From the NCBI RefSeq assembly GCF_000227115.2, contig NC_016488.1, forward strand, positions 62,001-126,000: a stretch of 64,000 bases of DNA, written 5' to 3'. How positions within the stretch are numbered: position 1 is the stretch's first letter; the number at the start of each line of letters is the position of its first letter. The DNA is from Naumovozyma dairenensis CBS 421 (lineage: Eukaryota > Ascomycota > Saccharomycetes > Saccharomycetales > Saccharomycetaceae). The position numbers and the translations under genes were made by a program. Positions 9,104 to 20,316 of the stretch are shown piece after piece. The notes under the pieces are model-generated. The model was not told the origin of the DNA. It did not search any database and saw only the letters and a program-made list of their open reading frames with translations.

Positions 9104-10849
9104 ATGACAGCAACTGAATCCAAAAACATTTTTAACTCAGCTAATGCAGTACAAAATAATGAAATATCAAGGGATAACAATGTCTTAAGTAATGTCAAAT
9201 TGGTACCCATCAAGAGACCATTGGAGCCAGCTACTCCATCGAAGAATTCACCAAGAAAGAGGAAAATTCAGAGTCCTTATAAGAAGGTCAGATTATTAAC
9301 CGAAAAGACATTATTACAAGGTGCGGAATCACCAACAGAGAGACCCATAAAGAAAACTCTAATTGACCTACAGTTCGCTAATTTCAAAAAGCATCTTTTA
9401 TCACACATTTATCAGACCTTACCTGTGGAGCAAATCACGGTATATCCATTCTTAAACAATGTCCAACAAGAGATTGATCGAATCCTAAGACAATCCGTTA
9501 TTCAAAAGGAAAGTAATTCAGCAATTCTTGTTGGACCAAGGAAAAGCTTTAAATCCTTCCTATTAAACTACGAATTGAATCTGTTATCTCAAAATTATGA
9601 TCAGCAGTTCATTACCATCAGATTGAATGGATTCATTCATTCTGAATTGACTGCCATTAATTCTATTGCTATTCAATTGGAAAAACAATTGGAGAAGATT
9701 CATGGGAAAAGACCATCAGATAAGAAAGTAAGTATAAGTGGTGGTTCAAACACTGAAGTCTTTGAAAGAATTCTTAGATTATTAGATTCAGCAAGTATTT
9801 CAGATGTGAGTACGGATGATAAAACTAGAAAAGGTGATGATAATAAGATTACGGTGGTTTTCATCTTCGACGAAATTGATACGTTCGCTGGACCAGTACG
9901 TCAAACTTTATTATATAATCTTTTCGATATGGTAGAACATGCAAGAGTACCTGTTTGTATATTTGGATCCACCACTAAACTAAATATATTAGAATATCTT
10001 GAGAAAAGAGTGAAGAGTAGATTTTCACAACGTATCATATACATGCCTCAGTTCCAAAATATGAATGACTTCAGGAAGAATACAGAACATATGCTTACGT
10101 TGAACGACGATAATAATACTTCTGGTTTGGGGTTTGATAAAGATTTGGAAACGGAATGGAATAATTTAATTTCGTATGAACTACAAAATGAAAGCTCTAA
10201 ATTGTTTCATGCTTTGAAAACTAATTATGAGACTTTTATGTCCTTAGATTATCTGAAAAATGCCATTATTCCAATTATTTCTAGATCAACATCCTTGCAA
10301 TCATTGAAGGATTCCATGATATCATGCAAAGGGATAGTGGAATATAATACCAACCAATTAGAAGATAGTTTAACCTCTATGGTACAATCATTATCGGATT
10401 TAGAATTGGCCATATTATTATCTGCTGCAAGGGTGTCATCAAAGAAGAAGCCTAGTCTTTTCAATTACAACCTTTGTTATTCTGAATATGAAGCCATGAT
10501 AAAATCGATGAATGCAAGAATCCCCACGGTGGCTTCTACACCAGGTGGTGCTGCTTCTGTAAATTCATCTCCAACAAAACGTATAGTAGATAACACCATA
10601 AAACAATGGAATAAGCAAGATGTTCGAAACGTTTGGGAATCATTAGCTAACATGAAATTATTGACAGAAGCTGGTGCTACCGGACTGAAGGAATCCGCCA
10701 CATCAGTTGCGAATGCCAATTACAACAACTTACAGGGAACCACAGTTATACCGTTTGATTTGAGGAAATTTCAAGTTCAAATAGATCTACAAGAATTGAG
10801 AAGAATTGTTCCTCGTTCATCTATGTATTACTCCTGGACACAGTTGTAA
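9104..10849 (+). CDS. ORC4: Origin recognition complex subunit 4
   Basis: Orc4 is an AAA+ family subunit of the six-protein ORC that marks replication origins and loads Mcm2-7. The protein is 581 aa (529 in S. cerevisiae). A basic, Pro/Ser-rich N-terminus (about residues 30-85) is followed by the AAA+ core with a Walker A-like GPRKSFKS at residues 144-151, where the family itself departs from GxxGxGKT, and a Walker B-like VVFIFDEIDTF at about 247-257. The C-terminal winged-helix region is intact. The ATG at 9104 is preceded by an A-rich leader. It is followed on the same strand by BUR1, as with YPR162C and YPR161C in S. cerevisiae. Confidence 0.96.
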   Translation: MTATESKNIFNSANAVQNNEISRDNNVLSNVKLVPIKRPLEPATPSKNSPRKRKIQSPYKKVRLLTEKTLLQGAESPTERPIKKTLIDLQFANFKKHLLSHIYQTLPVEQITVYPFLNNVQQEIDRILRQSVIQKESNSAILVGPRKSFKSFLLNYELNLLSQNYDQQFITIRLNGFIHSELTAINSIAIQLEKQLEKIHGKRPSDKKVSISGGSNTEVFERILRLLDSASISDVSTDDKTRKGDDNKITVVFIFDEIDTFAGPVRQTLLYNLFDMVEHARVPVCIFGSTTKLNILEYLEKRVKSRFSQRIIYMPQFQNMNDFRKNTEHMLTLNDDNNTSGLGFDKDLETEWNNLISYELQNESSKLFHALKTNYETFMSLDYLKNAIIPIISRSTSLQSLKDSMISCKGIVEYNTNQLEDSLTSMVQSLSDLELAILLSAARVSSKKKPSLFNYNLCYSEYEAMIKSMNARIPTVASTPGGAASVNSSPTKRIVDNTIKQWNKQDVRNVWESLANMKLLTEAGATGLKESATSVANANYNNLQGTTVIPFDLRKFQVQIDLQELRRIVPRSSMYYSWTQL

Positions 10850-11311
10850 GGAGGCCGAAAAAGAAAGAAACCGTAATGGTCACATGAGAAACATTAATAT
10901 AGTACCAATAAAAACCATCAATCATCCAGCATTAACTCATCCAAACATCATCATAATCATCATCATCATCGCCATCATCAAGTGGATTTCCTCTTCTCAA
11001 TTGAAATTTGATCGCTTTATACGGCGCCATTGAAAATTTCACTTTTTAGAAAAATACATTCAAATTTAAAAGAATAAGTAAAGTAACTCTTAATATGACT
11101 GAACATCGCTTGTACAACTAAAACAAGAACCAAGATATTCTGAGAGAGAAGAATACCTTTATTTTCATTGTGTTTCCTGTGTCTAGTGTGCATATGAATT
11201 TATTTCTTCTATTCCGTTTGCAGAGCATTTTTTGAGACAATTTACCAAATACCGTGGTTTATCCTAGCATCAATCCTAAAAAGTCCAGCCTTATTATATA
11301 CATACTTTACT
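10850..11311. other. ORC4 to BUR1 intergenic region
   Basis: Contains the ORC4 3' end and BUR1 promoter. There is an ATC/CAT-rich trinucleotide run at about 10945-10982. No additional gene seen. Confidence 0.6.
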
Positions 11312-13606
11312 ATGGCTGATTCTAAGACTGACATATCGGTAAATACGGAAGAAATGAAGTCCCCAATAAGTCATGCCAATGCTTCTTATTCATCTGAGTT
11401 CAAATATAAGATTGGTAAAGTCAAACAAACTCCTGTAGTTCAAACTGATCCTAAAACAGGCCTCACATTTATAGAATTGAAAGCAAGGCCTAATGAGAAA
11501 GTTTATGGTTGTACCACTTTTGCTAACAATTATAGAGAAGATAAGAAACTAGGTCGAGGGACATTTGGTGAAGTTTATAAAGGTATCCATTTAGCCACTC
11601 AGAGACAAGTTGCCATGAAGAGAATATTAGTTAATGTTGAAAAGGATCTTTTCCCTATCACAGCTCAACGTGAGATTACAATACTTAAAAAACTGAATCA
11701 CAAAAACATATTGAAACTATTAGAAATGGTCTATGATTATCCACCTGATTCATCGTCATCTTCCTCCTCCTCTTCATTATCGTCTAAAAACAACAAAAAA
11801 GAATCACCATCAAGTCAGAATGACCCCAAATTCTTTTATATGATTCTCCCATACATGGTTTCTGATCTATCAGGTATATTACATAACCCAAGAGTAAACT
11901 TGGAAATGAAAGATATTAAAAATATGATGCTACAATTATTAGAAGGGGTGAATTATATTCATTGTCAAAAATTCATGCATAGAGATATTAAAGCTGCAAA
12001 TATTCTTATAGATCATAAAGGTATAATAAAATTAGCAGATTTTGGTTTAGCAAGAGTTTATTACGGTTCACCTCCAAATTTGAAATATCCAGGTGGCGCC
12101 GGGTCTGGTGCCAAATATACGTCAGTCGTTGTGACGAGATGGTATAGAGCTCCAGAATTAGTATTAGGCGATAAACATTATACTACAGCAGTCGATATTT
12201 GGGGAGTTGGTTGTGTTTTCGCGGAATTGTTTGAAAAGAAACCTATACTTCAAGGTTCTACCGATATTGATCAGGGGCATGTTATATTCAAACTATTGGG
12301 TACCCCAACGGAGGAAGATTGGAAACTAGCTAAATACTTACCAGGTGCGGAATTAACAAAGACAACTTATAAGAGTACATTAGAAGAAAGGTTCGGTAAA
12401 TGGCTAGATAAGACCGGATTAGACTTCTTAAGACAACTATTAGCATTAGATCCTTATAAAAGATTGACAGCAATGTCTGCTGTTAGGCATCCCTTTTTCA
12501 AGGAAGAACCATTACCTTCTGGACAATTAAGTTTACCTTGTGAGGAAAGCCATGAAGCAGATATTAAACGGTATAAAGAAGAAATGCATCAAGCAATGTC
12601 GTTAAAGGCACCTTCAGCTCCTCAAGGTCATCTAGTGGAAAAATCTAATCCGTCATCAACAAGAGTTTCAGTAGCACATAATGGGTCTGTTTTGGAAAGG
12701 AAACAAATACCAACAGGTCCAGGACCCAAACAATCTAAAGCAGAATTACCGCCAAAACCTTCAACAGAGATGGAATATAAACCTCCTATGCCAACAGGTT
12801 CCAGACTAGGTCCCTCACGTTATTCTCAAAATAAAATCAACCAAAGACCCAATCAAGATTATCGAAATAATTATATCAATCCCTCCCATCATAATGAAAA
12901 TACACGTAGCACGCAAGGTTCTTATTTTCAACATAGTAGTAATACTAGTGCGGAATTGCCAAGAAAACGTTCATACAGTAATGATAAGAATAATAACTAT
13001 GGACTACCAAGCAGACCAGCCAATGTTAGACCTCATCCTCATCTAGCTTCTCCTTCAGGAAGAGGACTACCACAAAAACCACCTGCTCTACAAATAAATA
13101 GTCGATATAATGCGGTGCCAAACTTCAATAATACAATATCGGCACAAAAGAAACCTCAGCCCCCAACTGGACCAGCGAGAATACCACCAAGGGGACCAAT
13201 ATCCAGATATTCAGGCACTTCTGCAAACAGTTTAAAAATAGAGTCACCACCACATAAAAAGCAGGACATTTCAAGGGAGGAAAAGCATGCTCCCTCCAAG
13301 GATAATGGGGGCTCTCTTTTCAGTAGAATTGGTGTTAGTGAACAGTATGAAGCAAGACAACAACAGAGAAGGAATTCAAGGCAATACAATAACAACGACC
13401 AGGCGCCTTCATCGCATAAGAACGGATATCATATACAACCTCCACCACCACAGCAGCAAAATCCAAATTATGGTTGGGCAAACACTAAAAAACAGGCAGG
13501 AGACAATAGTAGCACAAGGAAACACAACACCAACAATAATCAAGGAATTCACCCGAAGTATATAGAAGATGATTCTGGAAATGAAGATATTGCGGACCTA
13601 TATTGA
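11312..13606 (+). CDS. BUR1: Cyclin-dependent kinase Bur1/Sgv1 (CDK9-like)
   Basis: Bur1 pairs with cyclin Bur2 and phosphorylates the RNA polymerase II CTD linker and Spt5 to promote elongation. The protein is 764 aa (657 in S. cerevisiae). The kinase domain spans roughly residues 70-400: glycine loop [11 protein letters not shown], catalytic Lys in VAMKRI, catalytic loop [13 protein letters not shown], and activation segment [11 protein letters not shown] with the T-loop Thr. A poly-Ser, Asn/Lys-rich insertion sits between the N-lobe strands (about residues 148-172), a position where S. cerevisiae has a shorter linker. The C-terminal about 350 residues are Pro/Gln/Asn-rich and disordered. 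The ATG at 11312 is the first in frame. Confidence 0.96.
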   Translation: MADSKTDISVNTEEMKSPISHANASYSSEFKYKIGKVKQTPVVQTDPKTGLTFIELKARPNEKVYGCTTFANNYREDKKLGRGTFGEVYKGIHLATQRQVAMKRILVNVEKDLFPITAQREITILKKLNHKNILKLLEMVYDYPPDSSSSSSSSSLSSKNNKKESPSSQNDPKFFYMILPYMVSDLSGILHNPRVNLEMKDIKNMMLQLLEGVNYIHCQKFMHRDIKAANILIDHKGIIKLADFGLARVYYGSPPNLKYPGGAGSGAKYTSVVVTRWYRAPELVLGDKHYTTAVDIWGVGCVFAELFEKKPILQGSTDIDQGHVIFKLLGTPTEEDWKLAKYLPGAELTKTTYKSTLEERFGKWLDKTGLDFLRQLLALDPYKRLTAMSAVRHPFFKEEPLPSGQLSLPCEESHEADIKRYKEEMHQAMSLKAPSAPQGHLVEKSNPSSTRVSVAHNGSVLERKQIPTGPGPKQSKAELPPKPSTEMEYKPPMPTGSRLGPSRYSQNKINQRPNQDYRNNYINPSHHNENTRSTQGSYFQHSSNTSAELPRKRSYSNDKNNNYGLPSRPANVRPHPHLASPSGRGLPQKPPALQINSRYNAVPNFNNTISAQKKPQPPTGPARIPPRGPISRYSGTSANSLKIESPPHKKQDISREEKHAPSKDNGGSLFSRIGVSEQYEARQQQRRNSRQYNNNDQAPSSHKNGYHIQPPPPQQQNPNYGWANTKKQAGDNSSTRKHNTNNNQGIHPKYIEDDSGNEDIADLY

Positions 13607-14051
13607 ATATAAGTAAATACCATATGTATTTAATTTTCATAAGTCACATTAATAATAAACATGCATAATAAATCATTGAAAGAAAATTTCATTAGTTAGT
13701 TTCTGATAAGTCAGAAATGTATAATTGTTTATTTAGCAGTATCGACTTGCATAACTAATTGTAACGGATTTTTTATTAAAATATAAACCTCATGCTAAGG
13801 AAGAATGCTCACCATTGATTTCCAATGTATCATCCACCAAGAAGCAAGTTCCACTACATATGTAGAAATGTTATATGTTCTAATCCCTTTTATTTTATGT
13901 GAGCGTTTTATTATATATGTTACAAGACTAGTATTTATCTATATATAATGACAGAGGAAACATTGCAAACGTTTGTCGTATCTTGATTACAGTTTTGTTT
14001 TCTTTTTGTTATGTATTTTTTTGCAGAAATTATAGCATTCATTAAAATGGA
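13607..14051. other. Convergent 3' region of BUR1 and GCD11
   Basis: AT-rich sequence between two converging genes, expected to hold both polyadenylation signals. No ORF or RNA gene recognised. Confidence 0.6.
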
Positions 14052-15647
14052 TTAAGCCACCGGTTCTAGAGTAGTACCCTTTTTGATAGTGGCCCAACCG
14101 ATCAGACGCCAATGCTTTTCGATACGTCTAGATAAGGCAATCTTTTCATTCACTTCTGTACAAGCTGGAGATGTAAGTTGTAATCTTGCCATATCAGCTT
14201 TGACAGCAACAACACGAGCACCAGTAGCTGTAGATCCGATGTTAACCATTAACACTTCGTTTGCTTCTAATTTTCTGACCTTAGCTTGTTTTTGACCATC
14301 CGTCTTAACACCTAACAAACGACGCAGTAAGAAATAATTAATTTCAATATCTGTATAAATGCTTGGTAAATGACCCTTTGCACCAACGACTTGACCGACA
14401 AGACGATCTGCCCTACATAAAGTTGGATCCACTTTTGTACCAACACCAATAAGACCACCTGGAACGGCAAATTTCAAATCATTTTGCTCTGCAAATAATG
14501 AGACAATATTTGAGAAAATTGGTTTACATAAAATTTTACCCTTATCATCTTTAGTAACGATACCTGGTCTAATTTCAATTTCATCACCTAATTTGAAGAC
14601 ACCGTTTAAGATAGAACCACCTGCGACACCACCCTTTAAATCATCGATTTCTGCACCTGGTTTGTTAACATCGAAGGAACGAATAACGATCAAACGTGGA
14701 GAGACCATAAAATCTCTTGGTGGGACTGGAATAGTCTTAACGATGAATTCATTAACGGCGTCAATATTATATTTAAGTTGCGCCGAGATAGGGACAATTG
14801 GAGCACCATCAGCAATGGTACCTCTGATAAATTTCAAAATGGATTTTTCATGTTCTAATGCACTTTCTTCACGCATTAAATCGACTTTATTTTGTAAAAT
14901 GATAACATGTTTCAATTTCATAATTTCAATAGCTGCTAAATGTTCTGAAGTTTGTGGTTGTGGACAAGATTCATTACCGGCGATTAATAGTAAAGCGGCG
15001 TCCATGACTGCTGCACCTGACAACATAGTACTCATTAAGATATCGTGACCTGGACAATCGACGAATGAAACGTGACGTACTAATTTATAACGACCTTCAC
15101 AACCTGGTCTTTGACATTTAGGTGAGATTTCCTTATCAGATTTAAAAGATCTATAACAATCTGGTTCCGGACATTCAGGATTTTGACATTTATAAATCTT
15201 GGCATTGGCGTAACCCAATTTAATAGTAATATTACGTTCCAATTCGTCTTTGAAACGAACGGTTTGAACACCTGAAATGGCTCTAACGACAGTAGATTTA
15301 CCGTGTGCGACATGACCAATGGTACCGATATTAATAGTTGCTTGTCTGTTGATGATTTCTGCAGATAATGGATTTAGTTGAGAAAAATCAGGGTTTTCAG
15401 GTTGTTCAGGTAACCCGCCACCTTCTTCGAATTCACGTTTTCTTTGTTCTTCTTCATCTTCTTCTAACCCAGTGAATGCCACCTTCTTCTTTGGTTTTTC
15501 TTCTTCAACACCTTCTTCCCCATGTTGTTCATGTTCATATTGTTCTTCTTGCTCATCGACAACGGTTCCTTCGTAGGTATCTTCTTCTTCAGGATTTAAG
15601 TTACCGTTGATTATAATGCTTGGTTCGCGATCTTGTAAATCAGTCAT
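14052..15647 (-). CDS. GCD11: Translation initiation factor eIF2 gamma subunit
   Basis: Gcd11 is the GTP-binding subunit of eIF2, which delivers initiator Met-tRNA to the 40S subunit. The protein is 531 aa (527 in S. cerevisiae). An acidic N-terminal extension (about residues 1-95) precedes the G domain: G1 GHVAHGKS with the eIF2-gamma Ala variant, G3 DCPGH, G4 NKVD. The zinc-knuckle-like insertion with paired cysteines (CQNPEC..PDC..CQRPGC) follows switch 1. Domains II and III follow with high conservation. Codon use is biased and gene-like as expected for an abundant factor. The start at 15647 is unambiguous. A TCACGTGA box lies about 210 bp upstream. Confidence 0.97.
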   Translation of the reverse strand: MTDLQDREPSIIINGNLNPEEEDTYEGTVVDEQEEQYEHEQHGEEGVEEEKPKKKVAFTGLEEDEEEQRKREFEEGGGLPEQPENPDFSQLNPLSAEIINRQATINIGTIGHVAHGKSTVVRAISGVQTVRFKDELERNITIKLGYANAKIYKCQNPECPEPDCYRSFKSDKEISPKCQRPGCEGRYKLVRHVSFVDCPGHDILMSTMLSGAAVMDAALLLIAGNESCPQPQTSEHLAAIEIMKLKHVIILQNKVDLMREESALEHEKSILKFIRGTIADGAPIVPISAQLKYNIDAVNEFIVKTIPVPPRDFMVSPRLIVIRSFDVNKPGAEIDDLKGGVAGGSILNGVFKLGDEIEIRPGIVTKDDKGKILCKPIFSNIVSLFAEQNDLKFAVPGGLIGVGTKVDPTLCRADRLVGQVVGAKGHLPSIYTDIEINYFLLRRLLGVKTDGQKQAKVRKLEANEVLMVNIGSTATGARVVAVKADMARLQLTSPACTEVNEKIALSRRIEKHWRLIGWATIKKGTTLEPVA

Positions 15648-16051
15648 TTTCCCAGGTTAATGGTTATTAGTTTCGTCCGATAAGGAATTTATGCAAAAAT
15701 AAAACTATTGAAGATGAATCACCTAAATAAATCTGTCTTCTTGACTCTTCTTTGGATATAGATCGTTATACCACTTTGCTTTCAAGTAATTGTGCATCAA
15801 AAAAGAAAGTGTTTTATTGTTCGGGAAAAATTTTCAAAAACATGAGGAATTTATAGTCACGTGACTGGAGGGTAGACTTCAGACCCATACACCGCATACG
15901 ATATTGGCTTTGTGAAGTGACAGATGAAAGCGATGGTAAACTATCCGAAAACATCGAATATACAGGGGAAAAGAAGTTATTTTATGAGTTTATACTATTT
16001 CTATTAGTGTCTATCTAAAGTTATTTCTATCCCAGCACATATTACGTGTTC
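15648..16051. other. GCD11 promoter and LEU3 3' region
   Basis: Both flanking genes are on the minus strand, so this 400 bp contains the GCD11 promoter and the LEU3 terminator. A perfect 10-bp palindrome GTCACGTGAC is the only distinct motif. Confidence 0.6.
15856..15865. promoter_or_regulatory. Cbf1/E-box type GTCACGTGAC upstream of GCD11
   Basis: Perfect palindrome containing CACGTG with the RTCACRTG context favoured by Cbf1. It lies about 210 bp upstream of the GCD11 start. Pho4 or another bHLH factor could also bind. Confidence 0.5.
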
Positions 16052-18523
16052 CTACATAGTAGGATTAAATGCAAATTCATTCATCAAGAGATCAACGTCT
16101 TTCCAGACACTTTCTGATTCCCAATTGTCCCAAGAATCCATCATCGATGTTGTAATAGGATTCTCTATCAGCTCACTATTTCCGATTGCATTAGGTTGCA
16201 CTTGAGCATTTATAGGCACTGGTAAAACATTATTTTGCAATATTGGTGGTAATTGCGTGCCGTTTTCGTGTCTTAACGGGTCTGTTGTACCTGAAGATTG
16301 GAACGTTCCTTTTGATAAGCTAGCGTTTGCCACAGTATCATCAATGGAGCCTACTTTCACCTCATTATTATTTGAGAATAATGAAAGCACATTCGTGTTA
16401 GGTAGTATAAACTCAGTATCTTTGGGTGAGGGTTTATTTAATATCCCTCGAAGCGATAACACATCAGATGAAGATGGACTATTTGGTGTCGTTAATCTAC
16501 TTGTCTCCCTAGAGTTCCCCGGATTGATTGGATGTGGATCTAATGGAATCGTTTTGATTATTTGTCTTGCCTTTTCTTCTGGAGTTGCATTATCTGACAA
16601 TCTTCTTGAATGAATATCACCACCATAACTAGTAATCTCACCACTGCTTCCTTGTTCACCATATTGTTCAGTGCTTTGTGCATCTCTTTTCAGTTTTGCC
16701 ATACCTGATTTTTCCTTTAATATATACAAACAATCAAAAAAGACACTCACAGACATTCTTGATTTTACAGTAATACCTAAATTAAAATCATTTGCAATTT
16801 TATCTTCTGTAGTTTCTTTATCCTTTTGCCAATCTTCAAACATATTGGCAAACAAATTCCAAATGCTTCTCATGATACCAGAAAATCTATAAGCCATATC
16901 GTGTTTCAAAATGGAGGCATTCAATGTTAAAGTAACGGCATCTTGGTAAGCTTTCTTACCCTTTTCAATGTCCAAAACTGGCATCAAAGATGAATAAATC
17001 AATTTACTAATAATACAAGCAGATTGCCATATATTTAACACAAACACTCCGGGGAAATATTTAACAATACCGGGATTCCGTTTCCACATTTCATTGGTAT
17101 GAAATAACAATTCAATAGCCGCGTTATAAACTTTTACTAACCCTCTTTTAATTTCAAAGTTAGCTTCAATTTCAGTGATGGATAATGATCGAAGATCATT
17201 ATCATTCTTATGATGTGTCGAGGAACCGTCTGTAAAGTAATAAGTTAAAAGATGAACTTTTGCTACTAATAGTTCAAATTTTCTAATATCATCGAAGTTA
17301 TCCTCTTTCAAGATATATTCTAAATGATTTAGTTGTTGATTTAATACTTGTATCAGTGGCTGTTTCTCTTCAGGATTAACTAACCCAGTGGAACTAGTTG
17401 GAGTGGAATTCAAAGTATTTGTAATTTGGTTTTCGAAATAAACAATTCGGATCATATGTTTTAATGGATTCGGTAAATTTGAATCCTTAGCAGAGTTCAA
17501 TACAGAATGATCGAATGAAACGTAAGCTGGAAATCCAAATGATGATGCGACAATTTGAGAGACTATATTACAACAGATCCACGTTCTAATTTGTTCGTGG
17601 ATTAATTCAGAATTAGCTGACACATATTCTGTTGAGTACTCGGCAGAATTTAGGCCAACTCGCAAAGCTTGAAACATGGCAGTACCAATAGTATTCCAAG
17701 AGGTGTCTGCACTTAATGACGACGCTAATGGTGGCCAGAATGTGTACAGCAGAAACGCTTGCACAGAATAAACGGACGCTATATTTAAAATGGGTTCATC
17801 TTTATCAGTGGGTGTATATCTAATAATAGGTGAAATGGTAATTTCTGCAAGGATTGATTTGACCAGAATAGACAATCTTGACATTAATTCAGAAGCACCA
17901 AATTTTCTTCGAAGTGCAGTAAGTAAAATTACCCAAAATAAACAGGGTGATAATGTATAGATTCTTTCAGCTCCTTTAGTCAAGTCTACAACTGGCAAAA
18001 ATTGATGATAATGTGTCGCATATTCTTGAAATAATTCTGCAATGTCTTTACTTGACATATATATGTCACCTAATGTCTTTGGAGAACAATGTAATTGTGA
18101 TTCACTCATTGTTCCTGGTGATGGTAGTATAATCGGAGTTGAATTAGTAAAGCGGGTATTTGTCTTCCTCTCATTGGAACCAAATGATGAACCATTCTGT
18201 TCTAACAATATATCTCTTTCTTCTTCCAGTCGTTTCAATATGTCTTTAGAACTCAATGAACTTAAACTATCAGTCAATTCTCTAAACCTTTTCTCGATAG
18301 CTTCATTCCTGGCACGTTTGTAAGTTCTTCTGAAATCTTTTTTCAATACACATGGTACACGCTTTTTGGCACATTTAGAACATGGATTGGGCATTGTTTC
18401 ATGTGCATCACATTTTGATTTTTGTTGCCTACATTCCACACAAGCATATTTTCTTCTTCCTGAAGATTTGGTTTCTGATTTTGTTTTGCTCTCTATTTTG
18501 TGCTCAGATCGTTTAGAATCCAT
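16052..18523 (-). CDS. LEU3: Leucine biosynthesis regulator Leu3 (Zn2Cys6)
   Basis: Leu3 binds CCGG-NN-CCGG sites and activates branched-chain amino acid genes when alpha-isopropylmalate is present; without it, it represses. From the ATG at 18523 the protein is 823 aa (886 in S. cerevisiae). The frame is open 27 codons further upstream but without an ATG. Zn2Cys6 cysteines fall at residues 28, 31, 38, 48, 51 and 58 (CVECRQQKSKC..CSKCAKKRVPC), followed by the linker DFRRTYKRARNEAIEKRF, nearly identical to S. cerevisiae Leu3. The acidic C-terminal activation segment (SWDNWES..WKDVDLLMNEFAFNP) is also conserved. A consensus Leu3 site lies 251 bp upstream. Confidence 0.96.
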   Translation of the reverse strand: MDSKRSEHKIESKTKSETKSSGRRKYACVECRQQKSKCDAHETMPNPCSKCAKKRVPCVLKKDFRRTYKRARNEAIEKRFRELTDSLSSLSSKDILKRLEEERDILLEQNGSSFGSNERKTNTRFTNSTPIILPSPGTMSESQLHCSPKTLGDIYMSSKDIAELFQEYATHYHQFLPVVDLTKGAERIYTLSPCLFWVILLTALRRKFGASELMSRLSILVKSILAEITISPIIRYTPTDKDEPILNIASVYSVQAFLLYTFWPPLASSLSADTSWNTIGTAMFQALRVGLNSAEYSTEYVSANSELIHEQIRTWICCNIVSQIVASSFGFPAYVSFDHSVLNSAKDSNLPNPLKHMIRIVYFENQITNTLNSTPTSSTGLVNPEEKQPLIQVLNQQLNHLEYILKEDNFDDIRKFELLVAKVHLLTYYFTDGSSTHHKNDNDLRSLSITEIEANFEIKRGLVKVYNAAIELLFHTNEMWKRNPGIVKYFPGVFVLNIWQSACIISKLIYSSLMPVLDIEKGKKAYQDAVTLTLNASILKHDMAYRFSGIMRSIWNLFANMFEDWQKDKETTEDKIANDFNLGITVKSRMSVSVFFDCLYILKEKSGMAKLKRDAQSTEQYGEQGSSGEITSYGGDIHSRRLSDNATPEEKARQIIKTIPLDPHPINPGNSRETSRLTTPNSPSSSDVLSLRGILNKPSPKDTEFILPNTNVLSLFSNNNEVKVGSIDDTVANASLSKGTFQSSGTTDPLRHENGTQLPPILQNNVLPVPINAQVQPNAIGNSELIENPITTSMMDSWDNWESESVWKDVDLLMNEFAFNPTM

Positions 18524-19097
18524 TTTTTCAAGCCCAGCTATGCCAAATTTTGAATTGTATTTGACTATGTTTTGCAGAAGTATCAACTTAAAAAGCAAAT
18601 ACACTTACATATTCTATTAATAAGAAGACCTTAATTTTGACGAGAACAGAGTATATTATATTAATAAATGATCGTTTACTCTATTAGTTCTTCGAATTCA
18701 AGCTTATCAATACTCCTGCCTATATTATACCCATGAGACACATTTGCTCTTATTATGACTAAATACGCCGCTCCCGGAGCCGGTGTCCTCCCCCACGGCA
18801 ATAGAAGAAGGTTTTCCAGTAACGTTAATTAAATATGTCGCTAAATTATACTTGGATATAAAGGTATAGCATTATAGATTGAAAGTGGAAAGAAGAATTA
18901 ACATTTAAATACTTTTGTAAATTATATGCGAGCCATAACGAATCACATATTATTAAAATAGGCAGTAACAAAAAAAAATTAGATATAATCTTGATTTTCT
19001 ATAAGCCTACATAGTTCCATGACTTTACAATCTGACTCTATTCCAGATTTTAAAAGTAAGTGTGTTTTTTTTCATTTTATCAATCCAGTCGATCGAA
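18524..19097. other. LEU3 promoter and left border of the family A repeat island
   Basis: Holds the LEU3 promoter with its CCGG-AG-CCGG site. From about 19035 the sequence becomes homologous to the leader just upstream of family A starts (CTGACTCTATT, AAGTAAGTG). The promoter block seen in other A copies is absent here. Confidence 0.55.
18774..18783. promoter_or_regulatory. Leu3 binding site CCGGAGCCGG upstream of LEU3
   Basis: Exact match to the Leu3 everted-repeat consensus CCGGNNCCGG, in a short GC-rich patch of an AT-rich promoter, 251 bp upstream of the LEU3 start. It suggests autoregulation. Confidence 0.7.
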
Positions 19098-19830
19098 ATG
19101 ACCCAGCTTGTAGAAACTCAGCTAATTCTAGTCGATAGAATTCCACGTAATAATGAAATTAAACGGATTTTCCTAGTCGATAGGTATTATCCTGAAACTA
19201 CAGATCGTTACGGACAAATTAAACACTGGACAATCAATGAAGACGTACCTATACTTTCCCAAGACTTTATTGATATATTTATATTTTATCAACACTTCGT
19301 GTTAGTTTTAGGTACGTCTTCACGCTACCATCACTTCATAACCCAAATATTCAAGCAGACTTTTGTGAGCAGCCATACCAGAAACCTGGTCATTATATTG
19401 AAATACATATTGAATAATAATGAAGTCAAGTGTCTAACCCTTCTCAGAAAACGTGCACCTTCACCACTTCCAATTACTCTACCTGAATGTGAAACCCACA
19501 TAAAAATCTACGTGGACATCAGGCATAATCTAAGGGAGCTTAACCAAAAATTCAGGATAAGTTAGAAATTTTGGAAGAGCTTATGTGGCGTGCGACCAGA
19601 AAACCCAGTTGTTTTTTTATTTTTTTAAAAGAAACGTTGAAAGAAGGATTCTATCGCAAGAGGCGATGTTCAACCACTCGAAGTTCACATCTAGCCAAAG
19701 GTAGACCGTTTTTGGAGTTTATCAATCATATACCTCGGCTATATTCCTCCTATGGCAACAGGATTTATAATAGAGCCATATAGATTGGATCATATTTACT
19801 TAGTAATGTCAATAGTGGCCCTGGTGGGAA
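19098..19830 (+). pseudogene. Family A gene, broken copy A2
   Basis: The first about 155 codons from the ATG at 19098 are very close to A1 (MTQLVETQLIL start) until a TAG at 19563-19565. Beyond it the A1-like reading continues through several frame changes, through the first membrane segment and into the second. It is then cut off at about 19830, where an inverted piece of another copy (A3) begins. The upstream promoter block conserved in A1, A3 and A4 is missing. Clearly a pseudogene. Confidence 0.8.
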
Positions 19831-19832
19831 AT

Positions 19833-20066
19833 CTTGAAAGTGCGAAGACGTACCTAAAACTAACACGAAGTGTTTATGAAATATAAATATATCAATAACG
19901 TCTTGGGGAAGTACAGGTATGTCTGCATTGATTGTCCAATATGTGATTTGACCACTACAATCTGTAATCTCAGGTAATCCCTCTCAAGTAAAAGTATCCG
20001 TTTAATGTCATTATTTCGTGGAATACTATCGATGAGAATTAATTTGGTTTCTATTAAATGGTACAT
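19833..20066 (-). pseudogene. Family A gene, truncated inverted copy A3
   Basis: The minus strand from the ATG at 20066 matches the first about 80 codons of family A (start MYHLIETKLILI), with frame changes, and ends at the junction with A2. It keeps its upstream region: the MSE-like block at about 20246-20260 and further upstream similarity to the A1-B1 spacer up to about 20880. With A2 it forms an inverted repeat with arms of about 230 bp and a spacer of roughly 500 bp. Confidence 0.8.
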
Positions 20067-20245
20067 CTTGATAGATTGGATTGATGAAATGGGAAAAAAA
20101 AACTTACTTTTAAAATTTGAAAATGGATCAGGTTTGAGGTGTTGTAATATGTGAAAAAGGAATGGAAATAAAATCCGACTTATTAACAATACTTTATGTC
20201 GCTGCAATTTAAAGCTTTTAAAATTTCTGCATCAACGTTATTACA

Positions 20246-20260
20246 CTTTGTGACACAAAT
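20246..20260 (-). promoter_or_regulatory. MSE-like element upstream of A3
   Basis: CTTTGTGACACAAAT. The plus-strand GACACAAAT (20252-20260) fits the Ndt80 consensus; the minus-strand copy is one base off. Its distance to the A3 start (about 185 bp) equals that in A1. Confidence 0.4.
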
Positions 20261-20316
20261 TTGAAAATGTAGGGCGTGCTAGTCTCGCAAAATGAGCCGG
20301 AGTTTTTTTGGTAAGG

